The position numbers were made by a program, and so were the translations under genes. This document shows, one piece after another, positions 8,707 to 17,447 of a DNA stretch of 35,317 bases (positions are counted from its first letter, which is position 1; each line of letters opens with the position of its first letter). Under the pieces are notes generated by a model, which was given only the letters and a program-made list of their open reading frames with translations, was not told where the DNA came from and ran no database searches. Source of the stretch: Methanoregula sp. (GTDB lineage Archaea > Halobacteriota > Methanomicrobia > Methanomicrobiales > Methanospirillaceae); assembly GCA_003141335.1 (NCBI GenBank), contig PLLR01000045.1, positions 16,028-51,344 on the forward strand, read 5' to 3'.

Positions 8707-9036
8707 ATGCCTGATGTAACAAATGACGAGCGGGGGAGAAGAATTTTTCAGCTGCACAAGGAGAGAGCTGTCGAGACGGCAATAGAGAAGATCCGCCACA
8801 ACCCGGGATCCGGTTTATCTGCATTTTCACCGCAGGACATAAAAACGCTGAACTACATCCTTGGCGAGACGTGGGTCTCCGTAGGGAGACAAATCTGGGA
8901 ACAGAGTTCCTTTACCCGCCTGACGAGAAAAGATCTGGAGGAGATCATCAGTATCGGAAACGATGTAAACAGCAAGAAATTGCGGGAGGAGACGGGGGTC
9001 AATAAGATCTGCGGGATCCTCAAGGGATCCATCTGA
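8707..9036 (+). CDS. uncharacterised 109-aa protein, copy 1 of a paralogous pair
   Basis: 109 aa, soluble, predicted helical, no signal peptide or membrane helix and no cysteine cluster. It begins MPDVTNDERGRRIF and contains RxxVExAIxKIxH near residues 20-31 and a central FSPQDIKTL...TW. A gap-free alignment to the protein encoded at 10673-11002 gives about 40 identities in 109 by hand count, including MPDV, GRR, AI.KI.H, DI, TW, IW and the C-terminal spacing. GAGG lies upstream of the ATG. I do not recognise the family. The two copies flank the inverted cation-transporter gene, suggesting a local duplication. Confidence 0.75.
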   Translation: MPDVTNDERGRRIFQLHKERAVETAIEKIRHNPGSGLSAFSPQDIKTLNYILGETWVSVGRQIWEQSSFTRLTRKDLEEIISIGNDVNSKKLREETGVNKICGILKGSI

Positions 9037-9288
9037 TGAGGGGGGGGAAAATAGTATCCTCTGATCTGTACAGCAATATTTTTTTGCTCCTTTTTTACTA
9101 TTCTTTAAAAAAAATTTTAAAGGGATGCAATTCTTGTTTTTAAGGAGTGAAATGACACTCCCAAAAAACCGTAGCTGTGCCTTCAAAGCCGTCATGCACC
9201 CGGCACCTGATGCCTTCCTGTTCTCCAGACTTCACTCCCTGTGGGTGGATATGATTCGCCCGTATCACGGAACAAAAATGTCTGCCGT

Positions 9289-10413
9289 TTATGCCAAACC
9301 AAGATACTGGGGAATAAAGAGAATACCAAAGAAGCACACCATCAGAACAAGACCGAGAGGGATTCCTCTTCTTGCCCATTCCTTGCTCGTAATCTCCAGT
9401 TTTCCTGCAGCAATGATATTGGGAATGTTTCCGGGGATGAGCATCCCTCCGGCGATAATAAGTCCCATAATGGCACTTTTTATCTGCTGGACAGAAAGGG
9501 CGGGCCCGATCTCAGCGGCGGCAAGTGTGGCGTTGTCAAGCACAGCAGAGACCATATTTACCCAGTAAAGCCCCTCTGCCGGGATTTGTATCACATAATC
9601 GAGGACGACCGGTTTAAAACCCTCGCCAAGAAAGACCAGTGCCATAATAAACAGGTACACTTTTCCGGAACGAACAACAACCTGCCTGATTGTCTCCCGC
9701 TGGAGGTGGCATTCGGATATTCCCGTTCCGGTGCTGCCTCGTTTGTACAGGATGACCCCGATAATTCCCATAAGGATGACTGCAGGTATGATATAGATGC
9801 CCAGGATACGGATGAGAAAATCGAAGCCGGCATAATGGGGGGCACCGGAAAGCTTGGCAATAACAATCGTGGAGAGGGGTTCTCCGAGTGGTGTTAAAGC
9901 GGCACCAAGCCCGATTGCAAAGCAAGCGACAACAGTAATGTCAATCTTGGAACCCCGGTCAAGCGGCAGCGCACAGATAATTTCGACAAGCAAAATCGCT
10001 GCGAGTATTGCAGAGATTACACTCGAGATGAGTCCCAGAGTGATAATCAGTCCGAAAACGATCGTGGATACCGAGAATTTTTTCACCAGGCTATATATTG
10101 CCAGCTCGATTTGCCGGTACCAGACATAAATGATAATCCCGATAAGGAGCACGATCTGCACGATTCCTATCGGTATCCCATAGATATTGGTAATATTCAG
10201 CGGGGTGGTCAGGGCTTCTGTCAGGATCTTCCAGCTCCAACCCGTCTGTTCTCCAGGTAAAGGGATAAAACCGGAGAAAGTCAGTGCAAGTACTCCTGAG
10301 ATGAACAGGAAAATCTCGAGGTTGCGCTCAATTGCCCGGACTTTGAATGGCAGGACTAAAACCGCAATGAAAATAACGATGAGGCCGATCTTAGCCTGCA
10401 TTATATCCAGCAT
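9289..10413 (-). CDS. DUF1646 family putative cation transporter
   Basis: 374 aa, strongly hydrophobic with roughly ten transmembrane helices. It resembles the DUF1646 'predicted cation transporter' family of archaea, related to the ArsB/NhaD-type ion transporters. The central GLGAALTPLGEPLSTIVIAKL, about residues 175-195, is the kind of G/P-rich broken-helix segment found in that superfamily. Substrate is unknown; Na+/H+ exchange is only an inference. The ATG at 10413 or the one four codons later could be used; neither has a strong ribosome site. The gene is inverted relative to both flanking 109-aa paralogues. Confidence 0.75.
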   Translation of the reverse strand: MLDIMQAKIGLIVIFIAVLVLPFKVRAIERNLEIFLFISGVLALTFSGFIPLPGEQTGWSWKILTEALTTPLNITNIYGIPIGIVQIVLLIGIIIYVWYRQIELAIYSLVKKFSVSTIVFGLIITLGLISSVISAILAAILLVEIICALPLDRGSKIDITVVACFAIGLGAALTPLGEPLSTIVIAKLSGAPHYAGFDFLIRILGIYIIPAVILMGIIGVILYKRGSTGTGISECHLQRETIRQVVVRSGKVYLFIMALVFLGEGFKPVVLDYVIQIPAEGLYWVNMVSAVLDNATLAAAEIGPALSVQQIKSAIMGLIIAGGMLIPGNIPNIIAAGKLEITSKEWARRGIPLGLVLMVCFFGILFIPQYLGLA

Positions 10414-10672
10414 CCCTAATTTGTAGGGGGGGGTAACTTGTAAACTTATTGAATTTTTTTTGGTATTTCACCCAGGGCAAAGTACACACCAATCGAACAA
10501 CAGGAACATTATCCCAACATCCCGGCTCATTATCATCTTCATCCCGGGGTTCCCCGTTCTTTTGGTATCGACAGTCCTGTCCAAAGGGAGGGATGCCATA
10601 AAGGTTATCACGTGAGAGGGTAATGAGAAAACTGATCACGCATTCGTGTGCGGGAGAAGGGGGTTTTAAAAA

Positions 10673-11002
10673 ATGCCTGATGTATCGCAAAAAGAAGTGG
10701 GAAGACGGCTGTACCATGTACACCGTGAAAAGAGAGTGGAAGAGGCAATAAAAAAAATAAAACATGGCGTTGGCACAGACTGGAGCTCATTTACCCGGGA
10801 AGATATTGATCTCCTCGGGCACCTGTTGCAATGCACCTGGAATGTAATTGATCAGAAGATCTGGGATGATGTGCCCTTTGGCAGTATGACAAAAAATGAG
10901 GTCCAGAAAATCCTTTCATACGGGCAGGGGGTTGGCCCGGGAAAGAACCCGGAGCCGGCTGCAGTCGCGGAGATAAAAAAAATTCTGCTCTCTCTCAAGT
11001 GA
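10673..11002 (+). CDS. uncharacterised 109-aa protein, copy 2 of a paralogous pair
   Basis: 109 aa, same length as the protein at 8707-9036 and alignable to it without gaps (about 37% identity by hand count). It starts MPDVSQKEVGRRLY and keeps AIKKIKH, the DI...LL...TW block and IWDD. Divergence is highest in the last 25 residues, which are proline-rich here. A run of eight T follows shortly after the stop. The family is not recognised; the helical, charged make-up suggests a small soluble binding or regulatory protein, but nothing in the sequence fixes this. Confidence 0.75.
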   Translation: MPDVSQKEVGRRLYHVHREKRVEEAIKKIKHGVGTDWSSFTREDIDLLGHLLQCTWNVIDQKIWDDVPFGSMTKNEVQKILSYGQGVGPGKNPEPAAVAEIKKILLSLK

Positions 11003-11012
11003 TAACTAATCC

Positions 11013-11020
11013 ATTTTTTT
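11013..11020 (+). terminator. T-run terminator after the second 109-aa gene
   Basis: Eight consecutive T about ten bases past the stop codon, in the short gap between convergent genes. T-runs are the usual archaeal termination signal. Confidence 0.4.
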
Positions 11021-11084
11021 TATTCGGATCTTGCCTTACCTAAACGATATTGTACGAAAAGTGTCTGGAACAAGATACCGGCGA

Positions 11085-12248
11085 TTACGATGTCGCTACT
11101 GCCACGCACTCTTCAATCGAGCCAATCCGGGCAACCGCCCCGCACATATCCGGCACATAGGCAAGCGCTTTACCACTATTCACCATGATCGCTGAGTATC
11201 GCTCCATCACCGGTGAGACCACCATGCAGGTATCGGCAAAGACCCGGGCTCCGCTTTTCTCAATAGCATCGACGGTCTTTTGGTTGTTATCGATGACTCC
11301 CTGTGCGGCAAAGACATAGAAGGGTTTTGTGACAATTTTTCCTTTCAGGAGCCGCGCGATATCAACAAGTTCAGCGGGCGAGCAGTGTGGACAGCCCACA
11401 GCAACTGCATCAACCGGGATTTCGGTAAAGAGCACGTCGATCTCTGCGGGTTCTGTCCTGATAACCTCAAGAGATGAAAGATTGAACCGGTTCTTCTTTG
11501 CCTCCGGGGTTACATCTTCAACATGATAGAGCGCTACCGCCCCGGTTGCCGCCATTGCTGCACCGAGGGCTTTCAGCTGGTCGGGATTGGGAGTGATGCC
11601 CCGGAACCAGGGTATTTTATTGCCCACCAGTTTCCCGGCAAGATAGCCAAGCGCGCCGTAGCGGGCAATGCTCCAGTTCTTTTCATCGGGTTGTACTTCA
11701 ATGATCACCTGGGGGTTACGGTTTTTTTCAAGGTGCAGCCCATAACAGGGGGTTTTTCCAATCAGGGCGGCAGCAAGTGCACCGGGGCCCCCCTCGCGGT
11801 TTGTCCGTGCCCCGATGACCGAGTTGGCGTAACTGACAGCGGACGATTCCGACCATGCAAGATGATCGCCAAAAGAAGTTTCACGCAGGTAATAGGGAGT
11901 GCAGGTGCAATCAAGGTTCACACCGAGCCGCTCATATGCCGCGATCACCGCCTGCTGTCGTTCTGCAAACGCTGGTTCGACATCCATCTCCTGCCAGCGT
12001 TCGCGCGGCATGCCAATCGGGTTTAACACCGCCGGAACCACGACACGGGCATCAAGACCCGACAGCCATGCAAGCCCGTATTCCCCGATCGTCTTGTACG
12101 AGGCCCCGCTTACCTGTGCACTCCGGATCCTGACAAGCCGTTCAGCACCAAAAACCTTGCCAAGAGCGACGAGAAGTTCCAGCATTTTCTGCCGGGTCTC
12201 ACCCTGCTCACCGGCAAGGATCTTCTCATCGTCGGGATCAAGATGCAT
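11085..12248 (-). CDS. aconitase X family: phosphomevalonate dehydratase large subunit
   Basis: 387 aa from the ATG at 12248, which has GGTGA 5 bases upstream. The ATG at 12260, overlapping the ubiD stop, is the alternative. The single-domain aconitase X catalytic fold is recognised from segments such as CTCTPYYL, SESSAVSYANSVIGARTNREGGP and GCPHCSPAEL. Cysteines at 114, 116, 286, 289, 341 and 369 include the probable [4Fe-4S] ligands. In archaea this family, with a small swivelling subunit, dehydrates mevalonate 5-phosphate to trans-anhydromevalonate 5-phosphate. Placement directly after ubiX and ubiD supports that role. No small-subunit gene is in the window. A bacterial hydroxyproline-type AcnX role is less likely. 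Confidence 0.88.
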   Translation of the reverse strand: MHLDPDDEKILAGEQGETRQKMLELLVALGKVFGAERLVRIRSAQVSGASYKTIGEYGLAWLSGLDARVVVPAVLNPIGMPRERWQEMDVEPAFAERQQAVIAAYERLGVNLDCTCTPYYLRETSFGDHLAWSESSAVSYANSVIGARTNREGGPGALAAALIGKTPCYGLHLEKNRNPQVIIEVQPDEKNWSIARYGALGYLAGKLVGNKIPWFRGITPNPDQLKALGAAMAATGAVALYHVEDVTPEAKKNRFNLSSLEVIRTEPAEIDVLFTEIPVDAVAVGCPHCSPAELVDIARLLKGKIVTKPFYVFAAQGVIDNNQKTVDAIEKSGARVFADTCMVVSPVMERYSAIMVNSGKALAYVPDMCGAVARIGSIEECVAVATS

Positions 12249-12253
12249 CGGGG

Positions 12254-13489
12254 TCACCATGTCGCACGTGAAAAGTCGTCCTCACACCCAAGCACCATCG
12301 TTGCATCGACTCCGACTTTGACATTGGTTCCATCCTCGAGCTGGCAGGGATCGAGCGACGAACCCCGCACACCGGTGATCACCATGATATCCCGGTCACC
12401 GCTCACCCGGGTCGCAATCGCATACTCCACGTCATGTGGATCACAGGGATCGATATCCTCGTCTACAATAACAACGTGTTTGAGTGAGGTGTGAGCGGCA
12501 AATGCTGCCATAATCGCGTTCTTTGCATCACCCTGTGTACTCTTTTTAATCTGGATTACCGCGTGGAGGTAACCGCACCCTCCTTTGGTCAGCACGACAT
12601 TCCGCACCTCGGTGACCCCTGCCACGGCGCGGTAGATCTTCGGTTCATACGGGCAGCCCATCAGCACTTTATGTTCATCGCCGCCGGGCAGGATCCCGTG
12701 GTAGATGAAATCCGGTTTTGTATACATACCGGTAAACTCGATCACCGGCTGGCGCCGTACCGGGTCATAAGTTCCGGTAATATCCACAAACGGGCCCTCA
12801 TCGGTGACGTCTGCACCGATATATCCTTCTAAGACGATCTCCGCGTCGGGTACCAGCACTCCATTGCTGCATCTCCTCACCCGGATCTCGCCGCCAAGGA
12901 GTTCTGCAGCATACCCGAGCTCCATACCGTAGGGCACCCGGGTGCAACTGGCAAAGGTCACTGCCGGGTGAGTCCCGATGGTGACGGCAATGGGCAGTTT
13001 TTCGCCTTTGGCGAGCGCTTTTCCCAGCATCACATGCGTATGCCGCCCCTCAACGAGTCGGGCGGCAACCCGATGGTTGTCCAGCACCTGCATCCGGTGG
13101 ATCGAGGCATTCTCCACGTCTTCAAACAGCGAGAATACAATCCCCGAGGTCAGGTATTTGCCTGCATCCTTCGGGAAGTGGTGCATGATCGGGAGTTTGG
13201 CGAGGTCTGGTTTTTTGGTCGGGAGCGTGCCGTCCGTTACTACCTTCCCGTCAAATTTTGCATCGGCGAGAGTCTTTACAATCTTCTTTTCGTCAATGCC
13301 CAGTGCAAGGGAGAGCGAAGTCCGGCTGGCCGTGAGGTTCATAACCGCCCGGGCACCGTTGATCTTATGGAAGAAGAGGAGCTTGTCGGTCGCGGCTGCC
13401 ATCTTCGGGGCCTGCATATCAACCGATACCGGTTCCTCGACATCGACCACAAGTCCGCGTTCCCGCATCTTTTCTATAAATTCACGCAT
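12254..13489 (-). CDS. UbiD family decarboxylase (probable anhydromevalonate phosphate decarboxylase)
   Basis: 411 aa, UbiD superfamily, a prenylated-FMN-dependent decarboxylase. Recognisable segments are GRHTHVMLGKAL, AVTIGTHPAVTFAS, GPFVDITGTYDPVRRQPV and the C-terminal TRVSGDRDIMVI. In archaea one UbiD homologue decarboxylates trans-anhydromevalonate 5-phosphate to isopentenyl phosphate. The neighbouring aconitase X gene makes that the best assignment here. It overlaps ubiX by 8 bases at its start (13489) and the aconitase X frame at its end, so the three are co-translated. UbiD for another aromatic acid cannot be excluded from sequence alone. Confidence 0.88.
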   Translation of the reverse strand: MREFIEKMRERGLVVDVEEPVSVDMQAPKMAAATDKLLFFHKINGARAVMNLTASRTSLSLALGIDEKKIVKTLADAKFDGKVVTDGTLPTKKPDLAKLPIMHHFPKDAGKYLTSGIVFSLFEDVENASIHRMQVLDNHRVAARLVEGRHTHVMLGKALAKGEKLPIAVTIGTHPAVTFASCTRVPYGMELGYAAELLGGEIRVRRCSNGVLVPDAEIVLEGYIGADVTDEGPFVDITGTYDPVRRQPVIEFTGMYTKPDFIYHGILPGGDEHKVLMGCPYEPKIYRAVAGVTEVRNVVLTKGGCGYLHAVIQIKKSTQGDAKNAIMAAFAAHTSLKHVVIVDEDIDPCDPHDVEYAIATRVSGDRDIMVITGVRGSSLDPCQLEDGTNVKVGVDATMVLGCEDDFSRATW

Positions 13490-14036
13490 CGTAACCGCTC
13501 CAGCGCTTTACAAGGGTATGTTCCACCTCGAGGTGGTCAAGCACGCGGGCGACGACCATGTCTACCAGGTCGTCTATCGTTTTTGGATTGTGGTAAAACC
13601 CGGGGCTGGCCGGCATAATCGTAGCCCCGGCATCCTCTGCGGCGAGCATGTTCTTCAAGTGGATCTTTGAAAGCGGAGTCTCCCGGGGGACAAGGATGCA
13701 TTTCCGGTGCTCCTTTAAGCAGACGTCTGCAGTCCGGGTGATCAGGTTGTCTGCATACCCGGTCGCAATTGCCGCAAGTGTCTTTGCGCTGCAGGGAATA
13801 ACTACCATCCCGTCAAACCGGTGGGATCCGCTCGCGATAGAGGCTGTCATCTGGTCGACAGGATGATAGGTCGCTTTGAACCCTTCAAAAGAAACACCTT
13901 CATGGGCTGCAATCTGCTGCGCAACACCCGAAACAATGATATGCACTTTCGCATCCCTGCAGAGCACTTCAAGCAGGCGCCGGGCATAGCAGGCGCCGCT
14001 TGCACCAGTCACGCCGATTACAAACTCTTTTACCAT
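13482..14036 (-). CDS. ubiX: UbiX flavin prenyltransferase
   Basis: 184 aa. It prenylates reduced FMN with dimethylallyl phosphate to make the prFMN cofactor of UbiD enzymes. The N-terminal VIGVTGASGACYARRLLE carries the FMN-binding GASG motif, and later segments such as VIPCSAKTLAAIATGYADNL and LVPRETPLSKIH are family hallmarks. The start at 14036 is preferred because GAGGTTGAG precedes it; an upstream extension to 14186 would run into the neighbouring gene and lacks homology. It heads the ubiX-ubiD-aconitase X operon. A TATA-like TTTTTAT lies about 40 bases upstream. Confidence 0.93.
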   Translation of the reverse strand: MVKEFVIGVTGASGACYARRLLEVLCRDAKVHIIVSGVAQQIAAHEGVSFEGFKATYHPVDQMTASIASGSHRFDGMVVIPCSAKTLAAIATGYADNLITRTADVCLKEHRKCILVPRETPLSKIHLKNMLAAEDAGATIMPASPGFYHNPKTIDDLVDMVVARVLDHLEVEHTLVKRWSGYDA

Positions 14037-14121
14037 CTCAACCTCGCGCTCTCCTGTGATACCAATGTCGGAGCCCGGATAAAAAGAGTTTATGCAGGAA
14101 TAACCGGGAAAAGTAAAAAAT

Positions 14122-14568
14122 TCATTTTGTTTTTGGTGGCGCAAAGAAGCGGTACCGCACGTGCGCTTCCTCAACGCGGCGTGCATGCGTTGGGTTGAGA
14201 TCCCGGCGCGCTTCGATTACAAGAGTGTTGAGAATATTATGCAACCGGAGTGTGTCGTAATCCCTGTCCTTGTGTTCGTTTAAAAAGTCTAACAGATCGC
14301 TTGTGCTCTTGAGCACACCGGAACTTCCAAGGAGGTTTAAGCGGTTGAGCGTCATGGCGAGGTTCTTTTTTGCGATATCCATCTTGTAAGGATCGCCACT
14401 GGCAAGGTTCAGCTCGGTAATCGCATTCAGCAGATCATTATAGACCTTGAGTTTGTGGGTGCTTTCGTGCATCCTGCGCTCGGCACTGCGAAATTTCAAC
14501 AATGTGACGGCCATGACAACAACAATTGCCACCACACCGCATGTTACTACAATCCAGTCTTCTATCAT
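14122..14568 (-). CDS. uncharacterised membrane-anchored protein
   Basis: 148 aa from the ATG at 14568, which has GAGGTGA 5 bases upstream; a GTG at 14577 would overlap that site. One N-terminal transmembrane helix (WIVVTCGVVAIVVVMAVTLL) is followed by a soluble, charged helical domain (about 30-148) facing the cytoplasm or outside. No known domain is recognised. It lies a few bases after the lipoprotein gene 14586-15056 and is probably co-transcribed with it. Confidence 0.7.
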   Translation of the reverse strand: MIEDWIVVTCGVVAIVVVMAVTLLKFRSAERRMHESTHKLKVYNDLLNAITELNLASGDPYKMDIAKKNLAMTLNRLNLLGSSGVLKSTSDLLDFLNEHKDRDYDTLRLHNILNTLVIEARRDLNPTHARRVEEAHVRYRFFAPPKTK

Positions 14569-14585
14569 CACATTCACCTCAGAAT

Positions 14586-15056
14586 TTATGGGTTCCTCTT
14601 TGCTACGATGACATCCACCTTGACGAGATTGCCTTTCATCTCGATTTTGTAGGGTCCGGTGGTGTACATCGGGTATAGCTGGTGGTTTTCGATACCTTTG
14701 TCCCGTCCAAATCCATAGATATCGAATTGTTGGGTATCCATGTTCGTGATATTCATCTCAAACCAGCAATATTGCAGGTCGTCATTGAGGGGGAGCACAT
14801 CAAACCCGACACCCCACGAGGGGTTGTCCACCCGTACCTGTTCCACAACTACATCCTTCTCACTCTGGAAGGAGTACGATTTCTGCAGGTAATGATCACC
14901 CAGGGAAAACGATAGTTGGGGTACCGGAACCGTTGCGGTTGGCGTTGCCAGAGGAGTCGGTACTGGCGTGGCGGCAGGTGCCGGGTTCTGGGTGCACCCG
15001 GTAATCATTACTCCTGCCATGATCAGCGCAAGAATGATGGCCATGAGGTTTTTCAT
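14586..15056 (-). CDS. uncharacterised lipoprotein
   Basis: 156 aa. The N-terminal signal MKNLMAIILALIMAGVMITGC ends in a lipobox-like ITGC with the cysteine at 21. A Pro/Thr/Ala-rich linker (about 25-48) follows, then a beta-rich domain of about 105 residues. It is exported and probably lipid-anchored. Family not recognised. The AT-rich box at 15081-15090 gives a likely promoter about 25 bases before the ATG. Confidence 0.75.
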   Translation of the reverse strand: MKNLMAIILALIMAGVMITGCTQNPAPAATPVPTPLATPTATVPVPQLSFSLGDHYLQKSYSFQSEKDVVVEQVRVDNPSWGVGFDVLPLNDDLQYCWFEMNITNMDTQQFDIYGFGRDKGIENHQLYPMYTTGPYKIEMKGNLVKVDVIVAKRNP

Positions 15057-15080
15057 TATGGTGAGTGTTTGGGGAAGGGA

Positions 15081-15090
15081 ATATATTATA
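15081..15090 (-). promoter_or_regulatory. TATA box for the lipoprotein/membrane protein pair
   Basis: On the minus strand TATAATATAT ends about 25 bases upstream of the ATG at 15056, the usual archaeal TATA spacing to a transcript start near the start codon. A short or absent leader is implied. Confidence 0.45.
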
Positions 15091-15228
15091 GTTTATTTAT
15101 GTACCGCAGGAATCCGGCACGGTATACCCATCAGTCTCTGATGAATGCTTCAAAAAATTCCAGCACTATCCGGATAATTAATAAAAATGTGCACGAGTGC
15201 AGTAACCCCGTGTGTACCCGGATCCGGA

Positions 15229-16428
15229 TCAGAACAGCGTATCCTGCCGGGTCGGTTTTTTAATGTGCAGGACCTCGCAACCCACTTCGGCAACCAAATC
15301 CCTGTGTTGAGGAAGGGTATACACACCGAGGCGCCACTGTTCGCGCCGCGTTGCATTGAGAGTTTGGATGCGCGGGGAGATCTCTTTAAAACCAACAACC
15401 GTATGCCGGTTTTTCACCCGTACTCCAAGCGACATCTCGCTCGGAATCGCGGGTATATCCACCAGAACCTCGTGTGACTGGAGACCGGCTTCCGACGCGA
15501 TCTTTTCTGCGAATTCCCGGCATTTTTCAATCGGTGCTCCCTGCTCAAACAGCGGTGTACTCACCTGATCGCTACCCGCGTAGATTGCCCGTTTATAGAG
15601 CCGGCGCTCATACAACCGGAGGGAAAGATCCCGGGCAACAGGTTTTTCTGAGGTACGCAACGCATGCATACAGGATGCATCATCCATCCTTAGGAGGTGT
15701 TGACACGCCTCTTTTTTTGCACCGTCAAGATGTTCCAGTACGGCGAGCTGGAACATGCTCTCTCCAATCCTGCTCACATGATGGAAGTATACCGTTGGCC
15801 GCATCAGCGTGCGGGCGATCAGGAGTGATTCTGCCGCGTTCACCCCATTCTCATCGAGCACGGTACCCGTATCGGTCCGGATCAGGTGCCGGATGAGGCG
15901 CTGTGCATCGACTGAACCATAGGGTGCACCGGTGTAATAGGCATCCCGGAGAAGGTAATCCATCCTGTCCACATCAAGGTCCCCATGAATTATTCCTGAC
16001 AGGGGATGTTTCCCTCTCACAACAGCGCAGAGTTCGTCCGGATCAATTGCCGATGCGCGGAGCAGATCACCTGCCTTTTCCTCTACAACCTCATCGATCT
16101 CATCATGGGTACAATGCAGGAATTCCTCCATGAGCGGTTCACTGGCGTGGGAGAATGGTCCGTGTCCGATATCATGGAGGAGGGCTGCAGCGACTACAAG
16201 CGTGCGCTCATCATCAGAAAGCCCGAACCGGCGTGAGGCCACATCCGCAAGAAACATGGTACCAAGCGAGTGTTCAAACCGCGTATGGTTGGCGCCGGGA
16301 TATACAAGATACGAAAAACCGAGCTGTTTAATGTAGCGGAGGCGCTGGAGCGCCGGGGAATCGAGCAGGGCAAGCGCAAAATCCTCCACTTCGACATAGC
16401 CATGGACCGGGTCTTTTATGATCTTCAC
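15229..16428 (-). CDS. HD-domain phosphohydrolase (COG1078, SAMHD1/dGTPase-like)
   Basis: 399 aa, GTG start at 16428. The family signature opens the protein: DPVHGYVEVEDF...LDSPALQRLRYIKQLG. The metal-binding H...HD...D set is complete: H53 in NHTRFEHSLG, H85-D86 in LLHDIGHGPFSH, and an Asp around 152-157 in DLDVDRMDYLLRD. Relatives hydrolyse (d)NTPs; the precise substrate is not predictable here. The C-terminal third (about 280-399) is a less conserved accessory region. It is divergent from cofD with only 48 bases between the start codons. Confidence 0.9.
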   Translation of the reverse strand: MKIIKDPVHGYVEVEDFALALLDSPALQRLRYIKQLGFSYLVYPGANHTRFEHSLGTMFLADVASRRFGLSDDERTLVVAAALLHDIGHGPFSHASEPLMEEFLHCTHDEIDEVVEEKAGDLLRASAIDPDELCAVVRGKHPLSGIIHGDLDVDRMDYLLRDAYYTGAPYGSVDAQRLIRHLIRTDTGTVLDENGVNAAESLLIARTLMRPTVYFHHVSRIGESMFQLAVLEHLDGAKKEACQHLLRMDDASCMHALRTSEKPVARDLSLRLYERRLYKRAIYAGSDQVSTPLFEQGAPIEKCREFAEKIASEAGLQSHEVLVDIPAIPSEMSLGVRVKNRHTVVGFKEISPRIQTLNATRREQWRLGVYTLPQHRDLVAEVGCEVLHIKKPTRQDTLF

Positions 16429-16448
16429 GGATTCACTAAAAGAATCTT

Positions 16449-16456
16449 CATATACA
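16449..16456. promoter_or_regulatory. shared TATA-like element between HD protein and cofD
   Basis: CATATACA lies 28 bases before the cofD ATG and about 21-28 bases before the HD-protein GTG on the opposite strand. In a 48-base divergent gap this leaves room only for very short or leaderless transcripts, fitting the weak ribosome sites on both sides. Confidence 0.4.
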
Positions 16457-16476
16457 TTGCATAAAAGTATTGAGTA

Positions 16477-17379
16477 ATGATCACGTTCCTTTCAGGTGGG
16501 ACAGGAACCCCGAAGCTCCTGCGGGGTATGCAGAAAGTGATGGACCATCATGAAATCTCTGTCATTGTTAACACTGCCGAGGACATCTGGATATCGGGAA
16601 ATCACCTCTCACCGGATCTTGACACGGTTATGTACTTGTTTGCCGGGATCCTCAATACCGACACATGGTGGGGAATCAGGAGCGATTCGTTCACCACCCA
16701 TGACGAGATTGCCCGGCTTGGCATCGATGAGTTCATCACAATCGGCGATCAGGATCGTGCAGTACATATCGCCCGTGGCGAGATGATGCGGGCCGGGATG
16801 CGCCTGACCAACGTCACAAAAATTCTCTGCGACCGGTATGGCGTTCGTGAAAACGTTCTCCCGATGACAGACACCGAAGTGACAACCCAGGTAAAAACAG
16901 ATCTTGGCCTGATCCACTTCCAGGAGTACTGGGTCCGGTCAAAAGGAAAGATCGGGATAGAGCAGGTGGTGAGAAGTTTTAATGAACCTCCTTTAGCAAC
17001 CGAGGAGGTTCTTGCGGTGATCGAAGCAAGTGATACCGTTGTGATCGGGCCGTCCAATCCGATCACCAGTATTTCCCCGATTCTTGCATGTGAGGGAATA
17101 AAATCTGCCATCAGGGACAAATTAGTGATCGCAGTAAGTCCGTTCATCGGCAATGCCCCGGTCAGCGGTCCTGCTGCTGCTCTTATGCAGGCCGCAGGAT
17201 TTGAACCCGGCTCGGTTGGGACGTTACACTGCTATGAAGGGATTCCCGATATCTTCATACAGGACATCCGGGATCCGGTGGACATCAGTGGATCGGTCAG
17301 ATTTGATACACTCATGACAAGTGAAGAAAAAAGTATCGCGCTTGCGCAGGAGATCCTCCACCTTGCCGGGACACGTTGA
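16477..17379 (+). CDS. cofD: 2-phospho-L-lactate transferase CofD
   Basis: 300 aa, near the usual length. CofD joins the activated phospholactate (or phosphoenolpyruvate) nucleotide to 7,8-didemethyl-8-hydroxy-5-deazariboflavin, forming F420-0, the hydride carrier of methanogenesis (EC 2.7.8.28). Visible motifs are [12 protein letters not shown] at 6-17, VNTAEDIW around 31-38, [13 protein letters not shown] near 45, and [15 protein letters not shown] near 190. The gene is monocistronic-looking, divergent from the HD phosphohydrolase. Confidence 0.95.
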   Translation: MITFLSGGTGTPKLLRGMQKVMDHHEISVIVNTAEDIWISGNHLSPDLDTVMYLFAGILNTDTWWGIRSDSFTTHDEIARLGIDEFITIGDQDRAVHIARGEMMRAGMRLTNVTKILCDRYGVRENVLPMTDTEVTTQVKTDLGLIHFQEYWVRSKGKIGIEQVVRSFNEPPLATEEVLAVIEASDTVVIGPSNPITSISPILACEGIKSAIRDKLVIAVSPFIGNAPVSGPAAALMQAAGFEPGSVGTLHCYEGIPDIFIQDIRDPVDISGSVRFDTLMTSEEKSIALAQEILHLAGTR

Positions 17380-17410
17380 TCCTCTGCATCCCCGCGGTTT
17401 TTCAGAAACC

Positions 17411-17418
17411 TATATAAT
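17411..17418 (+). promoter_or_regulatory. TATA box for the PEGA lipoprotein gene
   Basis: TATATAAT lies 28 bases before the GTG at 17439 and 37 before the ATG at 17448. Transcription would begin almost at the start codon. Confidence 0.5.
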
Positions 17419-17447
17419 GCCGCACAATAACGGTTATCGTGAGTGAT

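Noticed and set aside
9125-10129. long forward open frames opposite the DUF1646 transporter
   Set aside because: They are antisense shadows of the strongly hydrophobic membrane-protein gene on the minus strand.
12968-13670. forward open frames of over 200 codons opposite ubiD and ubiX
   Set aside because: Both opposite-strand genes have clear family motifs and coupled starts; the forward frames are by-products of GC-biased codons.
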